Shown here: positions 1 through 8,397 of the stretch, piece by piece
How positions within the stretch are numbered: position 1 is the first letter of the stretch
Layout: every line of letters starts with the position of its first letter
Source of the DNA: Leptolyngbya subtilissima AS-A7
GTDB lineage: Bacteria > Cyanobacteriota > Cyanobacteriia > Phormidesmidales > Phormidesmidaceae
Direction: 5' to 3'
Assembly (NCBI RefSeq): GCF_039962255.1
Contig: NZ_JAMPKY010000012.1
Location: 62,001-126,000 of the forward strand
DNA: 64,000 bases
Notes under the pieces: generated by a model
Told to the model about the DNA's origin: nothing
Databases searched by the model: none
Seen by the model: the letters and a program-made list of their open reading frames with translations, nothing else
Program-made: the position numbers and the translations under genes

Positions 1-579
1 CCGGTACTCACCCAGAGCGGGCCACTGCTGATTACCCACTGGGGCCTGAGTGGCCCAGCCGTGCTCAAGCTCTCGGCCTACGGGGCGGTGGGGCTACACG
101 GTCAGCGCTACCGAGCGACGCTGACAGTGAACTGGCTCCCGGCCCTCAAGCAAGACCAAGTGCGGCAAAAGCTAACGAGCCTCAAGCAAGAGCAGGGCAA
201 ACGACAGGTGGCGGCGTTTTCGCCGTTTCCAGAACTATCGCGGCGGCTGTGGCAGTACTTGGTTCAGCACCGGGCCAAGTTGACCACCCAACTAAACTGG
301 GCTGACCTGTCGAAGGGGCAGCTGCAAGCCCTGGTGACGGAGCTAACCCGAGGGCAGTATACGATTGCAGGCAAAGGCGTTTTCAAAGACGAATTTGTCA
401 CCTGTGGCGGCATTCCCCTGCCTGAGGTCAACTTCAAGACCCTAGAGAGCCGCCGCTGCCCAGGGCTATACCTGGCGGGAGAAATTCTCAACGTCGACGG
501 CATCACAGGCGGCTTCAACTTCCAAAACGCCTGGACCACCGGCTGGCTAGCTGGGCAAGCGATGGCAAAAATGGGCTAA
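1..579 (+). CDS. HI0933/YhiN-family FAD-dependent oxidoreductase, C-terminal part (5' end outside window)
   Basis: The reading frame is open from base 1, so this is the last 192 residues of a longer protein. The start resembles the HI0933-like flavoprotein family: GPLLITHWGLSGPAVLKLS, an internal insert domain, then GGIPLPEV and, near the end, the FAD-contacting stretch GLYLAGEILNVDG followed by GGFNFQNAW. Members are about 400 residues long and bind FAD through an N-terminal Rossmann fold that is not visible here; their substrate is mostly unknown. The stop codon is followed at once by a fragment of another gene (582-743). Family assignment is confident, the reaction is not known. Confidence 0.85.
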   Translation, partial: PVLTQSGPLLITHWGLSGPAVLKLSAYGAVGLHGQRYRATLTVNWLPALKQDQVRQKLTSLKQEQGKRQVAAFSPFPELSRRLWQYLVQHRAKLTTQLNWADLSKGQLQALVTELTRGQYTIAGKGVFKDEFVTCGGIPLPEVNFKTLESRRCPGLYLAGEILNVDGITGGFNFQNAWTTGWLAGQAMAKMG

Positions 580-581
580 CC

Positions 582-743
582 ATTGAAGACGACGCTATTC
601 TTTTCCGCTCAACGGTTGGCAACGATGTCACCATTGGCAATAAGGCGGTCGTAGTCGATGTAACCTTGGCCGACGGCACTATAGTTCCACCAGGTAGTAT
701 TGTCACCAATCAAGAGCAAGCCAACGCTCTAGAGAAGAGGTAG
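582..743 (+). pseudogene. Remnant of a hexapeptide-repeat (gamma-carbonic-anhydrase-like) protein, C-terminal end
   Basis: Fifty-three codons are open with no start codon, beginning 3 bases after the preceding stop. The translation shows left-handed beta-helix spacing (FRSTVGNDVTIGNKAVV) followed by DGTIVPPGSIVTNQEQANAL, the typical end of cyanobacterial CcmM-N/gamma-carbonic-anhydrase-like proteins. The N-terminal helix, metal-binding histidines and start are all missing, so it cannot be functional alone. It looks like the tail left after a deletion that fused this locus to the flavoprotein end. The exact parent gene is an inference from the repeat pattern. Confidence 0.6.
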
Positions 744-749
744 TAGACG

Positions 750-795
750 GATCGCTGGGCCTATCAAATCTCGGCAAGATATAGGCCCAGCGATC
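750..795. terminator. Long perfect hairpin after the gene remnant
   Basis: A 15-base arm (750-764) and its exact reverse complement (781-795) enclose a 16-base loop. The arms contain HIP1-like GATCG ends. No clean T-run follows, so it may be a terminator of the upstream gene or an intergenic palindrome. Confidence 0.5.
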
Positions 796-1004
796 GCGCC
801 CCTGTTTCTATCCATCACGCTCTCAAACAGGCTTAGGGAGCGCAAGCCCTCATCGATCAGGCAGAATTACCCCTTTGGGCTAGAGCAGTATTAGGGCTAG
901 CGGAGATAATGATGCTGGAGAGATAACTGTTTGGTGCGATCGCGGCTGCCCCCACAAACCCTCAAAGAGCATTATGGTGTACTCAGACAACCTAAACTTT
1001 CTTG

Positions 1005-1730
1005 ATGAGCAAGACGTTTAAAGCCAAGTTAATGAGTCTAAGCTTTAGCGGGTTGCTACTTCTGACCGCGTGCAATAACCCTCAATTACCCGCTATCGAC
1101 CAATCTGGTACCAATACTCTCAGCGAAACCAGCGAAACTTTGAGCGAAGATGCCAACAACCTGCGCCGGGGCAGCGGAACGCAAATCATCGCGCTAGGCG
1201 ATAGCATCACAGCAGGGTTTGGCATTGGCCCTGAGGCTGCCTACCCAAACTTGCTCAGTCAAACCTTAGACTTACCCGTTGTCAACCAGGGCAGAAGTGG
1301 CGACACCACGGAAGCCGCGCTAAATCGTTTACAGCAAGATGTCATAGAAGCTGATCCTTGGTTAGTCATTGTCGGGCTAGGCGGCAACGACTACCTCAGG
1401 CAAGTTCCACCTGCCAAAACCGAGGCAAACCTGCGGCAAATTGTGACCCGCCTGCAACAAGCAGGAGCCATTGTAGTGATATTAGGTATGGATATCAGCT
1501 CTTTTAGTAGCGGCTACGAAGGGTTGTATCAGCGAGTAGCAGATGATACTCAAGCCCATCTTATTCCTGGGATTTTGGAAGGTCTAAACGATCCGCGTTA
1601 TCTATACGATCAAATTCATCCTAACCAAGCTGGGCAGAGGATTTTAGCAGATCGCATTGCTGAAGGATTGCAGCCACTTTTACAAGACGTGACACTGCCT
1701 CCCAACTTATCCAATCAGCGACAAAATTAA
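1005..1730 (+). CDS. GDSL/SGNH-family esterase lipoprotein (TesA/arylesterase-like)
   Basis: The 241-residue protein starts with a lipoprotein signal (hydrophobic stretch then LTAC, the lipidated Cys at about residue 23). All SGNH blocks are visible: ALGDSIT with the nucleophile Ser near residue 67, GRSGDTT (Gly block), GGND (Asn block) and DQIHPN with catalytic Asp and His near the C terminus. It probably hydrolyses esters or thioesters at the membrane surface, like TesA. I chose ATG 1005; an in-frame TTG lies one codon upstream. It stands alone between two hairpins. Confidence 0.85.
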   Translation: MSKTFKAKLMSLSFSGLLLLTACNNPQLPAIDQSGTNTLSETSETLSEDANNLRRGSGTQIIALGDSITAGFGIGPEAAYPNLLSQTLDLPVVNQGRSGDTTEAALNRLQQDVIEADPWLVIVGLGGNDYLRQVPPAKTEANLRQIVTRLQQAGAIVVILGMDISSFSSGYEGLYQRVADDTQAHLIPGILEGLNDPRYLYDQIHPNQAGQRILADRIAEGLQPLLQDVTLPPNLSNQRQN

Positions 1731-1851
1731 AATGATGGGTGGCAACTGAGTACTCTGGACTTGCTGGATCTTTAACACCGTTTCGGTTCAGAGTCAGTGT
1801 TATCTGCTCTACGTTTTGGCAGATTCTCTCATTAGTAATAAGTTGAACCTT

Positions 1852-1883
1852 AAAGACACCATCCTATTGGATGGGGCGTCTTT
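1852..1883 (+). terminator. Probable terminator hairpin downstream of the GDSL esterase
   Basis: AAAGACACCATCC, a TATT loop and GGATGGGGCGTCTTT form a stem ending in TTT. It lies about 120 bases past the esterase stop and before the next plus-strand gene. Confidence 0.5.
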
Positions 1884-2006
1884 CGGTAGTATTTAGGCTT
1901 GAGTTTTGCTTAAATATGCACCTTAATTGCGATGGCATTGGGCGTACGCTTACGTTTAACTGAAATAGTCATTGCTCTAGCCGCTGTACTCTTAGCGATC
2001 GCCGCC

Positions 2007-2543
2007 ATGAAAACTTTTTCTGAAGCTCTTGCCATTGGCAAAGTAACCACTGCTGAGGCCCTAGATATTTTTGACAGTCTTGAGACCGTTGCTGTCAGTG
2101 ACATGATTGGCTCATGGCGGGGGGCAAGCTTTCTTACCGATCATCCTCTCGATGGTGCTCTCGAAGCCTATCACTGGCACGGCAAACGGTTTGAGACCAC
2201 AGAGCACGTTCACCCACTTGTCTTTAAGACCGCAGATGGCAACACAGCCAGCGTCAATCCAATTTGGATGTTGCCACTAGTTAGCTGGATTGATCGATTG
2301 CCAATTCCAAAGTCAGAGGCGATAGGAAGTATTTTTCAGGCTAGCCTTTTTTTGTTTTCCACTAATCAATCCTGTGCGCGACTTCGCCCAGTCACCTATC
2401 GGGGTAAGGAGACCGCAACGATGATTTATGACAGTCTCCCAATTAACGATATCTTTCGCAAGGTGGATGATCGCACGGTGCTAGGCTTAATGGATTTGAA
2501 GGGTATGGAATGCCCGTTCTTTTTCGTGTTGCAGCGGGAGTAA
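2007..2543 (+). CDS. GXWXG / DUF4334 domain protein
   Basis: The 178-residue product has the features of the GXWXG-DUF4334 family: an N-terminal segment like GKVTTAEALDIFDSL, the motif MIGSWRGASF about residue 34, a HWHGKRF segment, and the DUF4334 end (MIYDSLPINDIFRKVDD ... LMDLKG). Function is unknown; related proteins are small and soluble. I prefer ATG 2007 because the family begins there. An in-frame ATG at 1932 would add 25 mostly hydrophobic residues and make a membrane anchor, so this start is uncertain. No operon partner is evident. Confidence 0.75.
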   Translation: MKTFSEALAIGKVTTAEALDIFDSLETVAVSDMIGSWRGASFLTDHPLDGALEAYHWHGKRFETTEHVHPLVFKTADGNTASVNPIWMLPLVSWIDRLPIPKSEAIGSIFQASLFLFSTNQSCARLRPVTYRGKETATMIYDSLPINDIFRKVDDRTVLGLMDLKGMECPFFFVLQRE

Positions 2544-2690
2544 GCTTAGGCAAGAAAAACAGTTTTATTCATCAAATATGTGAGTATTTCTTGACCTCCC
2601 AAAAACAAGTAATTGCAAAATCCAGTTTATTGAATTAAGCATTCTTTTCCATTTTTTGCTCTTCTATCTTCGTTCTTTTTCTACACCCCT

Positions 2691-3275
2691 CTACCTTCGC
2701 CCTGTGGGATAAAGCCAAAACTCTAAGCCTTTACTGAGCCACGGCATTACGGGATAGGTCAGCAAAGCTGAGACAAAAATCACCGAAATGAGCAGGCCCA
2801 GCAGTGGCGGCAGCCCCCCCAGCAGCGGTCCCAGCAGTCGATTGGCCAGCAAAATTAGCGGGTAAACTGCCAAGACACCCAGCACTACCTGTTTGTAGTA
2901 AGGGGGCGAGGGCAGTGGCGCTGTCATGCCGAGGCGTGCTTTGGGCAGCGTAAACCATAGCTCTAGACCGCTGGGAAGCTGCTGCTGCGATCGCGCCGCA
3001 ATCAGTCCATAGGATTGATCCATCCAGGCGCGGTAGGTGGGCGATATTAGCCAGCGGCGCAGGCGATCGTAGCTCTCGAACTTGATAATCACTACGTACT
3101 CGGGGTGAGTGTGGTCGCGGGGGCGAATAATCTCAACCCCCAAAAAGCCTTCAAACTGCCTAGCATCGTGATTGATGCCCTTCGTCCAAGCTTCGTAGGC
3201 ATCGACCTTGCTGGGTTCAACCACCTCTGAGATCACCAGAGTAACCGGGCCAGACTGCGGCTGTGGCTCTTCCAT
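2691..3275 (-). CDS. Antibiotic biosynthesis monooxygenase (ABM)-like protein with C-terminal membrane helices
   Basis: The 194-residue protein has an ABM dimeric alpha/beta-barrel domain (about residues 10-95: VTLVISEVVEPSKVDAYEAW, GFLGVEIIRP, YVVIIKFESYDRLRRWL). Two transmembrane helices follow (about 128-150 and 158-185). This ABM-plus-membrane layout occurs in uncharacterised bacterial proteins. ABM domains include quinol monooxygenases and heme-degrading enzymes, but no residue here fixes the substrate. The gene is monocistronic and opposite in direction to its upstream neighbour. Confidence 0.75.
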   Translation of the reverse strand: MEEPQPQSGPVTLVISEVVEPSKVDAYEAWTKGINHDARQFEGFLGVEIIRPRDHTHPEYVVIIKFESYDRLRRWLISPTYRAWMDQSYGLIAARSQQQLPSGLELWFTLPKARLGMTAPLPSPPYYKQVVLGVLAVYPLILLANRLLGPLLGGLPPLLGLLISVIFVSALLTYPVMPWLSKGLEFWLYPTGRR

Positions 3276-3411
3276 GGGTCAAGGTAGATAAGTCGAAGAA
3301 ACCTCAAGAATACAGAAAGCCCGAGGTTTCCGCCATGCACCGTCCAACGTGTTAAAGACTAAGACTATTAGTCTGCCAAGCCCGAGGTGACCGGTTGGTG
3401 AGGGTTCAAGC

Positions 3412-3450
3412 TTCAGGGTTTAAGGCCGGTCGTAAACCTTAAATCCTGAA
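3412..3450 (-). terminator. Hairpin downstream of the glycosyl hydrolase gene
   Basis: A 14-bp stem with one G-U pair (3412-3425 with 3437-3450) lies 15 bases past the stop at 3466. Its sequence (TTCAGGGTTTAAGG) resembles the hairpin at 58916-58966, so it may be a dispersed repeat used as a terminator. Confidence 0.5.
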
Positions 3451-3465
3451 CCCTAGACGCTTAGC

Positions 3466-5022
3466 TTACTGGAGCGAACAGAACTTTCTGACGCGATCGA
3501 ACTCAGGGTCTTGCCAGGAGTAAGCAAAGTGGCTCACTGAGGTAATTTCAGGATTCGATCGCCGCAGCGCTTCCATCTGCGTTTCTAAAGCCGGTCGGTT
3601 GTAGGTAGCCTGCCCCCAAATGCCGGCCAATGCTGGAGTCACAGTGGGGGAGGTGCCGCTAGGAATCATCGTCTGCACCCGACGTATCCCATCCAAAATA
3701 CAGCCCGTGTTGCCGCACACCGCGTAGGCCATTGGGTGCCAGGTCATCCAGGTGGGAAAGCGCTCCCAATATTGCAGGCGCGAGTCGTAGCCACCGGTAC
3801 CCACCGTTTGGTTGCCCTCTGGGAAGAACACCGCTCCGGATTGAATGCCACTGCGCTGCACCTGTTCCCCAGCGACCTTCACAAAATCCACGACCCCCTG
3901 CACGGCGTGGGCCACACTCAACTGCCAGAGTTCAGCATTCAGTTGGGGGCGCAAGCTGGCTGGAGTAGGCGGCGCCTGACCCGCTTGCAGCGGCGGGGAT
4001 GGGGTACGGCTCTGCCACAGCGGTTCGGCCTCGTTGGGGTAGAGGTCGCGCACCTCTTGAATATCGCGATCGACCAGGTGACCCCGGCTGATGTAGCGGC
4101 GAATCAGCTCTTGCCCCTGCTGGTTCACCGCCCGGCGAAACAGCGCATCTCGCGAGGCCTGACCATAGATCCAGAGGTCGTCAACGCTGTCGGCCACGGA
4201 GTTGGAGCCAACACCCCGAGGGTATCGCACATAGTCGAATAACACACCGTCAGGCTGTCGCCGCAGTATCGCCCCCAGTAACCGGCTGTAGTCATCCTGG
4301 GCCTGAGTATTGTAGGGGTCAACAAAGACCTCGTCAGGGTTGCTAGAATCCCCGGCTTTGGCGTAGGTATAGGTGGTTTGGCCGCGACCATTGAGGGCTA
4401 GCACCTGCTCGCGATCGCTCCGCAACCCGTAGGAATAACCAAAATTCAGGGCAAACACCCAAGCATCAACTCGCAGCCCTCGCTGGCGACCCGACTCAAT
4501 CGATTCAGCCAGTAGGTCGCGGCGCTCGTAGCCAGGGGATTGCACCACCGAGGGCCACACAGTAGGGTTGTCGCCCTGGGGCAGCAGCACCTGCCCACCA
4601 TAGAAGGCTTCCACATAGACCTCGTTGTAGCCGAGATTTACGATGCGATCGAATAGGGCATCGAGAATGCCGGGCTGCAGGTCGCAGGGGTAAAGGCGCA
4701 CCCACACTGCTTGGCGCTGGGGCCAGGTGCGGCTGCGACACTGGCGCAGGTCCTCCGTGTGCTGACGCACCATGGCCTCGTACTGCTGCTGGGCCGCACT
4801 ATCACCCTCCAGGGCAGCTTTGCGCAAATTTTCTTTAGCTAGAGCAGCCTCTTGGGTGACTTGGCAATAGGCGTTGAGTGCTAGCGCTCGCTCCATACTG
4901 CTACCCGGCAGCAATCCCAAACTAGCCAATCCAGCGGCTAGAGCCAAGCTCGGCACTAGCAGTGGTTTAGCCACCCACTGCAGCGAACTACGGAGCCGAG
5001 CTGTAAAAGAATGACTAACCAT
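3466..5022 (-). CDS. Family 10-like glycosyl hydrolase (GHL10/DUF4015 type), exported
   Basis: The 518-residue protein carries an N-terminal hydrophobic segment (about residues 18-40) that would act as signal or anchor. A coiled stretch follows, then a TIM-barrel-type domain starting at AVWVRLYPCDLQPGILDALF. Segments such as GYNEVYVEAFYGG, RVDAWVFALNFGYSYG, VFVDPYNTQAQ and GVLFDYVRYPRG fit the glycosyl-hydrolase-like 10 family common in cyanobacteria. Acidic residues in FVDPYN and LFDYVRYP are candidate catalytic positions. The substrate is unknown; cell-wall or extracellular polysaccharide is an inference. I chose ATG 5022; an upstream ATG at 5076 would add 18 residues before the signal. Confidence 0.8.
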   Translation of the reverse strand: MVSHSFTARLRSSLQWVAKPLLVPSLALAAGLASLGLLPGSSMERALALNAYCQVTQEAALAKENLRKAALEGDSAAQQQYEAMVRQHTEDLRQCRSRTWPQRQAVWVRLYPCDLQPGILDALFDRIVNLGYNEVYVEAFYGGQVLLPQGDNPTVWPSVVQSPGYERRDLLAESIESGRQRGLRVDAWVFALNFGYSYGLRSDREQVLALNGRGQTTYTYAKAGDSSNPDEVFVDPYNTQAQDDYSRLLGAILRRQPDGVLFDYVRYPRGVGSNSVADSVDDLWIYGQASRDALFRRAVNQQGQELIRRYISRGHLVDRDIQEVRDLYPNEAEPLWQSRTPSPPLQAGQAPPTPASLRPQLNAELWQLSVAHAVQGVVDFVKVAGEQVQRSGIQSGAVFFPEGNQTVGTGGYDSRLQYWERFPTWMTWHPMAYAVCGNTGCILDGIRRVQTMIPSGTSPTVTPALAGIWGQATYNRPALETQMEALRRSNPEITSVSHFAYSWQDPEFDRVRKFCSLQ

Positions 5023-5287
5023 AGGTGCGACGAAAAAGGAGTTGTGCCGAAAGCCAAGGTAGCGTTTAAACCACAAAGTGACCCTAGGGAGTAGTCAGTT
5101 TAGGCCAGTGCTCTCTGAGCACCCAACGCCAGCCACAATATCGAAATTGGCTCAGCTTACCACTAGTTGTGGTAGGCAGCCCAGATGGAGACACTAGATT
5201 AATTGACTTAGCAAAAGAGTCCTGGTCGGACTGCACATTCTCTTTCTGCCCAAAACACCTGTAGCTCCCATGCCCGGGCAGTACCGT

Positions 5288-5656
5288 TTACTTTTCTTCC
5301 CCCGGGAACCGATCCTCCTCTAGGGGAAGCACCATTGAGGGGGAGAAGGTATCAAAATCGAAGTCGGGCAGGTTAGCCAACAGCGCCTGAAGCTTCATCC
5401 GTTGAATGTAGGGCCAGCCGCCGTTGATTTCGATATCTCTTAGCAGCGCATAGAGGTGCTGGCGGTTGTCGGGCAGCGCCTCATAAAAAAGAGTTTCGCA
5501 GATGTCGCGGTGACACCGCTCTAGGAGCCGCAGCAGGGCCAGCAAATCGGTACTGTTGCCCTTGCGACCCAGGGCAGCCTGATCGATGAGGTCAGACAGC
5601 TGGCTCAAATCTTTGGATAGACTGTCGCTGCGATCGCCGGGCGGGTAGTCAGTCAT
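5288..5656 (-). CDS. Conserved cyanobacterial hypothetical protein
   Basis: The 122-residue protein is soluble, mostly helical and acidic at the C terminus (VLPLEEDRFPGEEK). It has no signal, membrane segment or motif that I recognise. A central segment (LLALLRLLERCHRDICETLF) is leucine-rich and helical. I chose ATG 5656; frame-open sequence continues upstream to 5725 but is unlike protein. It lies between the glycosyl hydrolase and psbO with no clear partner. Confidence 0.6.
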   Translation of the reverse strand: MTDYPPGDRSDSLSKDLSQLSDLIDQAALGRKGNSTDLLALLRLLERCHRDICETLFYEALPDNRQHLYALLRDIEINGGWPYIQRMKLQALLANLPDFDFDTFSPSMVLPLEEDRFPGEEK

Positions 5657-6041
5657 GGGTCTAGCTAGAGATTTTGTTAGATAGCTTAACGTTAGCGGTT
5701 GGGTTGTCAAAACCAGCATCAGCACGGGTGAAGCTCTGATTTAGCCTTAACTCTGAAACCCTTAGCCCAACTGGGTTTACCCCAAGATACCAGCACCTCG
5801 ACAGTACCGACCCGATCTTCTAGGAAAGAGTCCCAGAGCCATGTAGAATGCTTACTTGAGGCTTTACTGGCTGAGGGCAGGCCCAGCGTTGTTGCCGGGC
5901 TAGCGAGCAAAATTTAAGTTGTTCGCCATGGTTTCGCGCCAGGGCTATCTGGCCAGCGCCATAGCAGCCCAGAGCTGACGGCTGTCGCATTATTTGAGTA
6001 GTTTGACAGCGCCTTTTACATACTAAATTTTGAGGTAGACC
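5657..6041. other. Intergenic region upstream of psbO
   Basis: About 385 bases without a credible gene. It should hold the psbO promoter and the divergent promoter for the minus-strand gene. An AT-rich stretch at 6015-6030 (tacatactaaattttgaggt) precedes the psbO start and includes the GAGGT ribosome-binding site about 6 bases before ATG 6042. I could not place -35/-10 boxes with certainty. Confidence 0.4.
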
Positions 6042-6866
6042 ATGAGGTATCGCGCCCTCTTAGTTGCGTTCTTGGCCATCTGCCTGAGTGTACTGACAGC
6101 CTGTAGCGAAGCGCCCAGTGCCACCAGTAGTGTGCCGCTAACCTATGACCAAATTCGTAACACTGGCCTGGCCAATAAGTGCCCCCAGCTTTCAGAAATG
6201 ACCCGAGGCAGCATTGCCCTTGACAGTGGCAAAACCTATGAACTCGTAGGCATGTGCATTGAGCCCACCGCCTACTTTGTGAAGGAAGAAGCCTCCAAGC
6301 GCCAAGAGGCGACCTATGTGCCCGGCAAGGTGCTAACTCGCTACACCTCGAGCCTAGACCAGGTACGCGGCGATCTGACTGTAGATTCTGACGGTAGTCT
6401 GCTGTTCTCTGAGACCGGCGGCATGGATTTCCAGGCTATTACCGTTCAGCTTCCCGGTGGTCAGCAAGAGCCTTTCCTGTTTACCGTCAAAGGGCTGACT
6501 GCTAAGTCCCAGCCGGGGCAAAGCGCTCTAAACAGCTCTATCGACTTTGAGGGTGACTATTCAGTGCCCTCCTACCGCACCTCTAACTTCCTCGACCCCA
6601 AAGGCCGCGGTCTAGCCACTGGCTATGACAGCGCCGTAGCGCTACCCGGCAGCGGTGACAGCGAAGAGTATGAGAAGGAAAATGTGAAATCCTTTGACGT
6701 CGGTCAGGGTCATATCTCCCTGCGAGTGTCTAAGATCGACAGCGCCACTGGCGAAATTGGCGGCACCTTTGAAGCAGAGCAGCCCTCTGATACCGACATG
6801 GGCACTGCTGAGCCAGTAGACATCAAGGTTCAGGGCGTTTTCTACGCCCGTCTTGAGGAAGTCTAA
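6042..6866 (+). CDS. psbO: Photosystem II manganese-stabilising protein PsbO
   Basis: The 274-residue protein is the extrinsic 33-kDa subunit that stabilises the oxygen-evolving Mn cluster on the lumenal side of PSII. The mature part starts at LTYDQIRNTGLANKCPQL. The two conserved cysteines are visible (NKCPQL and GMCIEP), as are KVLTRYTSSLDQVRG, DFEGDYSVPSYR, FLDPKGRGLATGYD and EAEQPSDTDMG. The signal peptide ends in LTACSEAP, which reads as a lipobox, so the protein may be lipidated. A strong terminator follows directly. The gene is monocistronic. Confidence 0.97.
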   Translation: MRYRALLVAFLAICLSVLTACSEAPSATSSVPLTYDQIRNTGLANKCPQLSEMTRGSIALDSGKTYELVGMCIEPTAYFVKEEASKRQEATYVPGKVLTRYTSSLDQVRGDLTVDSDGSLLFSETGGMDFQAITVQLPGGQQEPFLFTVKGLTAKSQPGQSALNSSIDFEGDYSVPSYRTSNFLDPKGRGLATGYDSAVALPGSGDSEEYEKENVKSFDVGQGHISLRVSKIDSATGEIGGTFEAEQPSDTDMGTAEPVDIKVQGVFYARLEEV

Positions 6867-6904
6867 GCTTGTCTTAAGCTAAACCCCAACAATTTCAAAG
6901 CTGA

Positions 6905-6932
6905 GGAAGGAGTTATGCTCCTTCCTTTTTTA
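6905..6932 (+). terminator. psbO intrinsic terminator
   Basis: GGAAGGAG, a TTATG loop and CTCCTTCC, followed by a run of seven T residues, 38 bases after the psbO stop. It is a classic rho-independent terminator. Confidence 0.88.
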
Positions 6933-6954
6933 TTGCCCTCTTTTCCACCTATAG

Positions 6955-7668
6955 CTACTCCCCTGCATCCAACAACCCTACCTGCACTAAATTCCTTGCC
7001 TCATCGAGAGTCACCACAACGGCCTGCCCAGAGCCGGGTACCACCCCAGTCAGCGCCGTGATGTTGACCTGATGGGTAACCATCACAATGACGCCCCGGT
7101 CGGGCTGGCGGCGCAGATAGTCGCGAATTTGGGCAGTTTGCTCGGCGGCAGGGCTGCGATCGCTAAAGAATGAGTTTAACGGCTCGAACGGTTCCACTGG
7201 CCCTAGATCCATCAGCGTGGCGGTGTCGAGCGATCGGCACCACTGGCTAGACAAAACCTGCACCACAGCAATGTCTCGCTGTCGAAACGCTGCCCCAATG
7301 CGCCGCGCCTGGTCTTGCCCCTCAGTAGATAAATTGCGCTGGGTCGTACAGTCATCCAGACGAAAATTAGCCGGGTCACCTGTGCCTGGGGCTAGGGCGT
7401 GGCGCAGCAGCACTGCATAGAGTTGCCCATCAGCCTGCTGGAGGTGCTGCCAAACAGTGGCGGGCTCAGGACGAGGCGTTTCTAGTTCTACAGCAAGATT
7501 TTGAGGTGCCGTTAGGGCAGGTACTTTCAGGGCCGGGTTTATTGGTTCAACGCCCCTCGTTGGGCCTAAAGAGCATCCTTCTATAGCAAGTGCGAGCAAC
7601 CCGACACTGCACCAAAATAGCCTAGGGTGCGACGGTTGCAGCGGTTGATGCGTTGGGCGTCTGACCAT
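6955..7668 (-). CDS. Histidine phosphatase (phosphoglycerate-mutase-like) lipoprotein
   Basis: The 237-residue protein has an N-terminal signal ending in IEGC, a probable lipobox. The histidine phosphatase core follows: VLLRHALAPG (the RH catalytic motif), LSTEGQDQARRIGAAF, VLSSQWCRSLDTA and the second catalytic His in VMVTHQVNITALTG. It probably removes phosphate from a small molecule outside the cytoplasmic membrane; the substrate cannot be read from sequence. I chose ATG 7668; a TTG three codons upstream is also in frame. It converges on psbO and diverges from the next gene. Confidence 0.85.
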   Translation of the reverse strand: MVRRPTHQPLQPSHPRLFWCSVGLLALAIEGCSLGPTRGVEPINPALKVPALTAPQNLAVELETPRPEPATVWQHLQQADGQLYAVLLRHALAPGTGDPANFRLDDCTTQRNLSTEGQDQARRIGAAFRQRDIAVVQVLSSQWCRSLDTATLMDLGPVEPFEPLNSFFSDRSPAAEQTAQIRDYLRRQPDRGVIVMVTHQVNITALTGVVPGSGQAVVVTLDEARNLVQVGLLDAGE

Positions 7669-7792
7669 AGCAACCAAGACTGATCTAGATCACACCTTCA
7701 CCTTACTAACGTCACCCTTGCTAAGGGAGGCTATCACCATGGGCATCGGTAATTAGAGGGATATTACTTATGTCGCATGAAATCCCCCCGTT

Positions 7793-8287
7793 ATGGCTTC
7801 TTCCCCCACTTATTCTGCCCAAACCGAACTCCTCACCGGGGGCGATCGCGTCCAGACCAGCCTGCGTCGTTTAGCTACTGCTGCCGCCGCTGTGGTCGGG
7901 CTCTCAGCCATGGCCGGTGGCGCATCGGGTAGCACCCCCGGCATCCCCAACGGCACCTATCTCTACGGTGAGTCGCCAGTGGCTGATACGGTGGGGGCCA
8001 TCTACTTTGTATTTGAAGCTCAGGAAGGCCGACTGAATGGAGCCATCTATCAGCCCTCGTCGTCCTTTGACTGCGTGCGCGGCACAGTAGGCAACGGTGC
8101 CCTTGACCTGGTAATCACCGATGCCTACGACCAGAGCGAATCAAGCTATTCGGTAGCGATGGTAGCCGATGCTAATATCGCCAGCAGCAGCGGCGGGGCC
8201 GGGGTAACTGAGCTAGAGGGCCTGCATGCGATCGCCACCCTCTCGGAGCTAGACCAGCAACTGCTGGCCACCTGCACCAACCGCTAG
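7793..8287 (+). CDS. Conserved cyanobacterial hypothetical protein, possibly exported
   Basis: The 164-residue protein has a hydrophobic segment at about residues 28-48 (LRRLATAAAAVVGLSAMAGG) and then a small domain with NGTYLYGESPVADTVGAIYF and two cysteines (FDCVRG and LATCTNR) that could form a disulfide. I recognise the type as a recurrent cyanobacterial hypothetical but know no function. The hydrophobic segment starts unusually far in for a signal peptide, so the start or the export route is unsure. HIP1 sites lie inside the gene. Confidence 0.6.
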   Translation: MASSPTYSAQTELLTGGDRVQTSLRRLATAAAAVVGLSAMAGGASGSTPGIPNGTYLYGESPVADTVGAIYFVFEAQEGRLNGAIYQPSSSFDCVRGTVGNGALDLVITDAYDQSESSYSVAMVADANIASSSGGAGVTELEGLHAIATLSELDQQLLATCTNR

Positions 8288-8397
8288 GCTAAGAGCTAGC
8301 TTGTAGAATCAGTTTAGGGCTAGCAAGTGGGCACAAACCCTACCAGTCCTCTGCGCTCAAGAGCATCATTCATTGATGCCGACATGGGGTTAAACCA

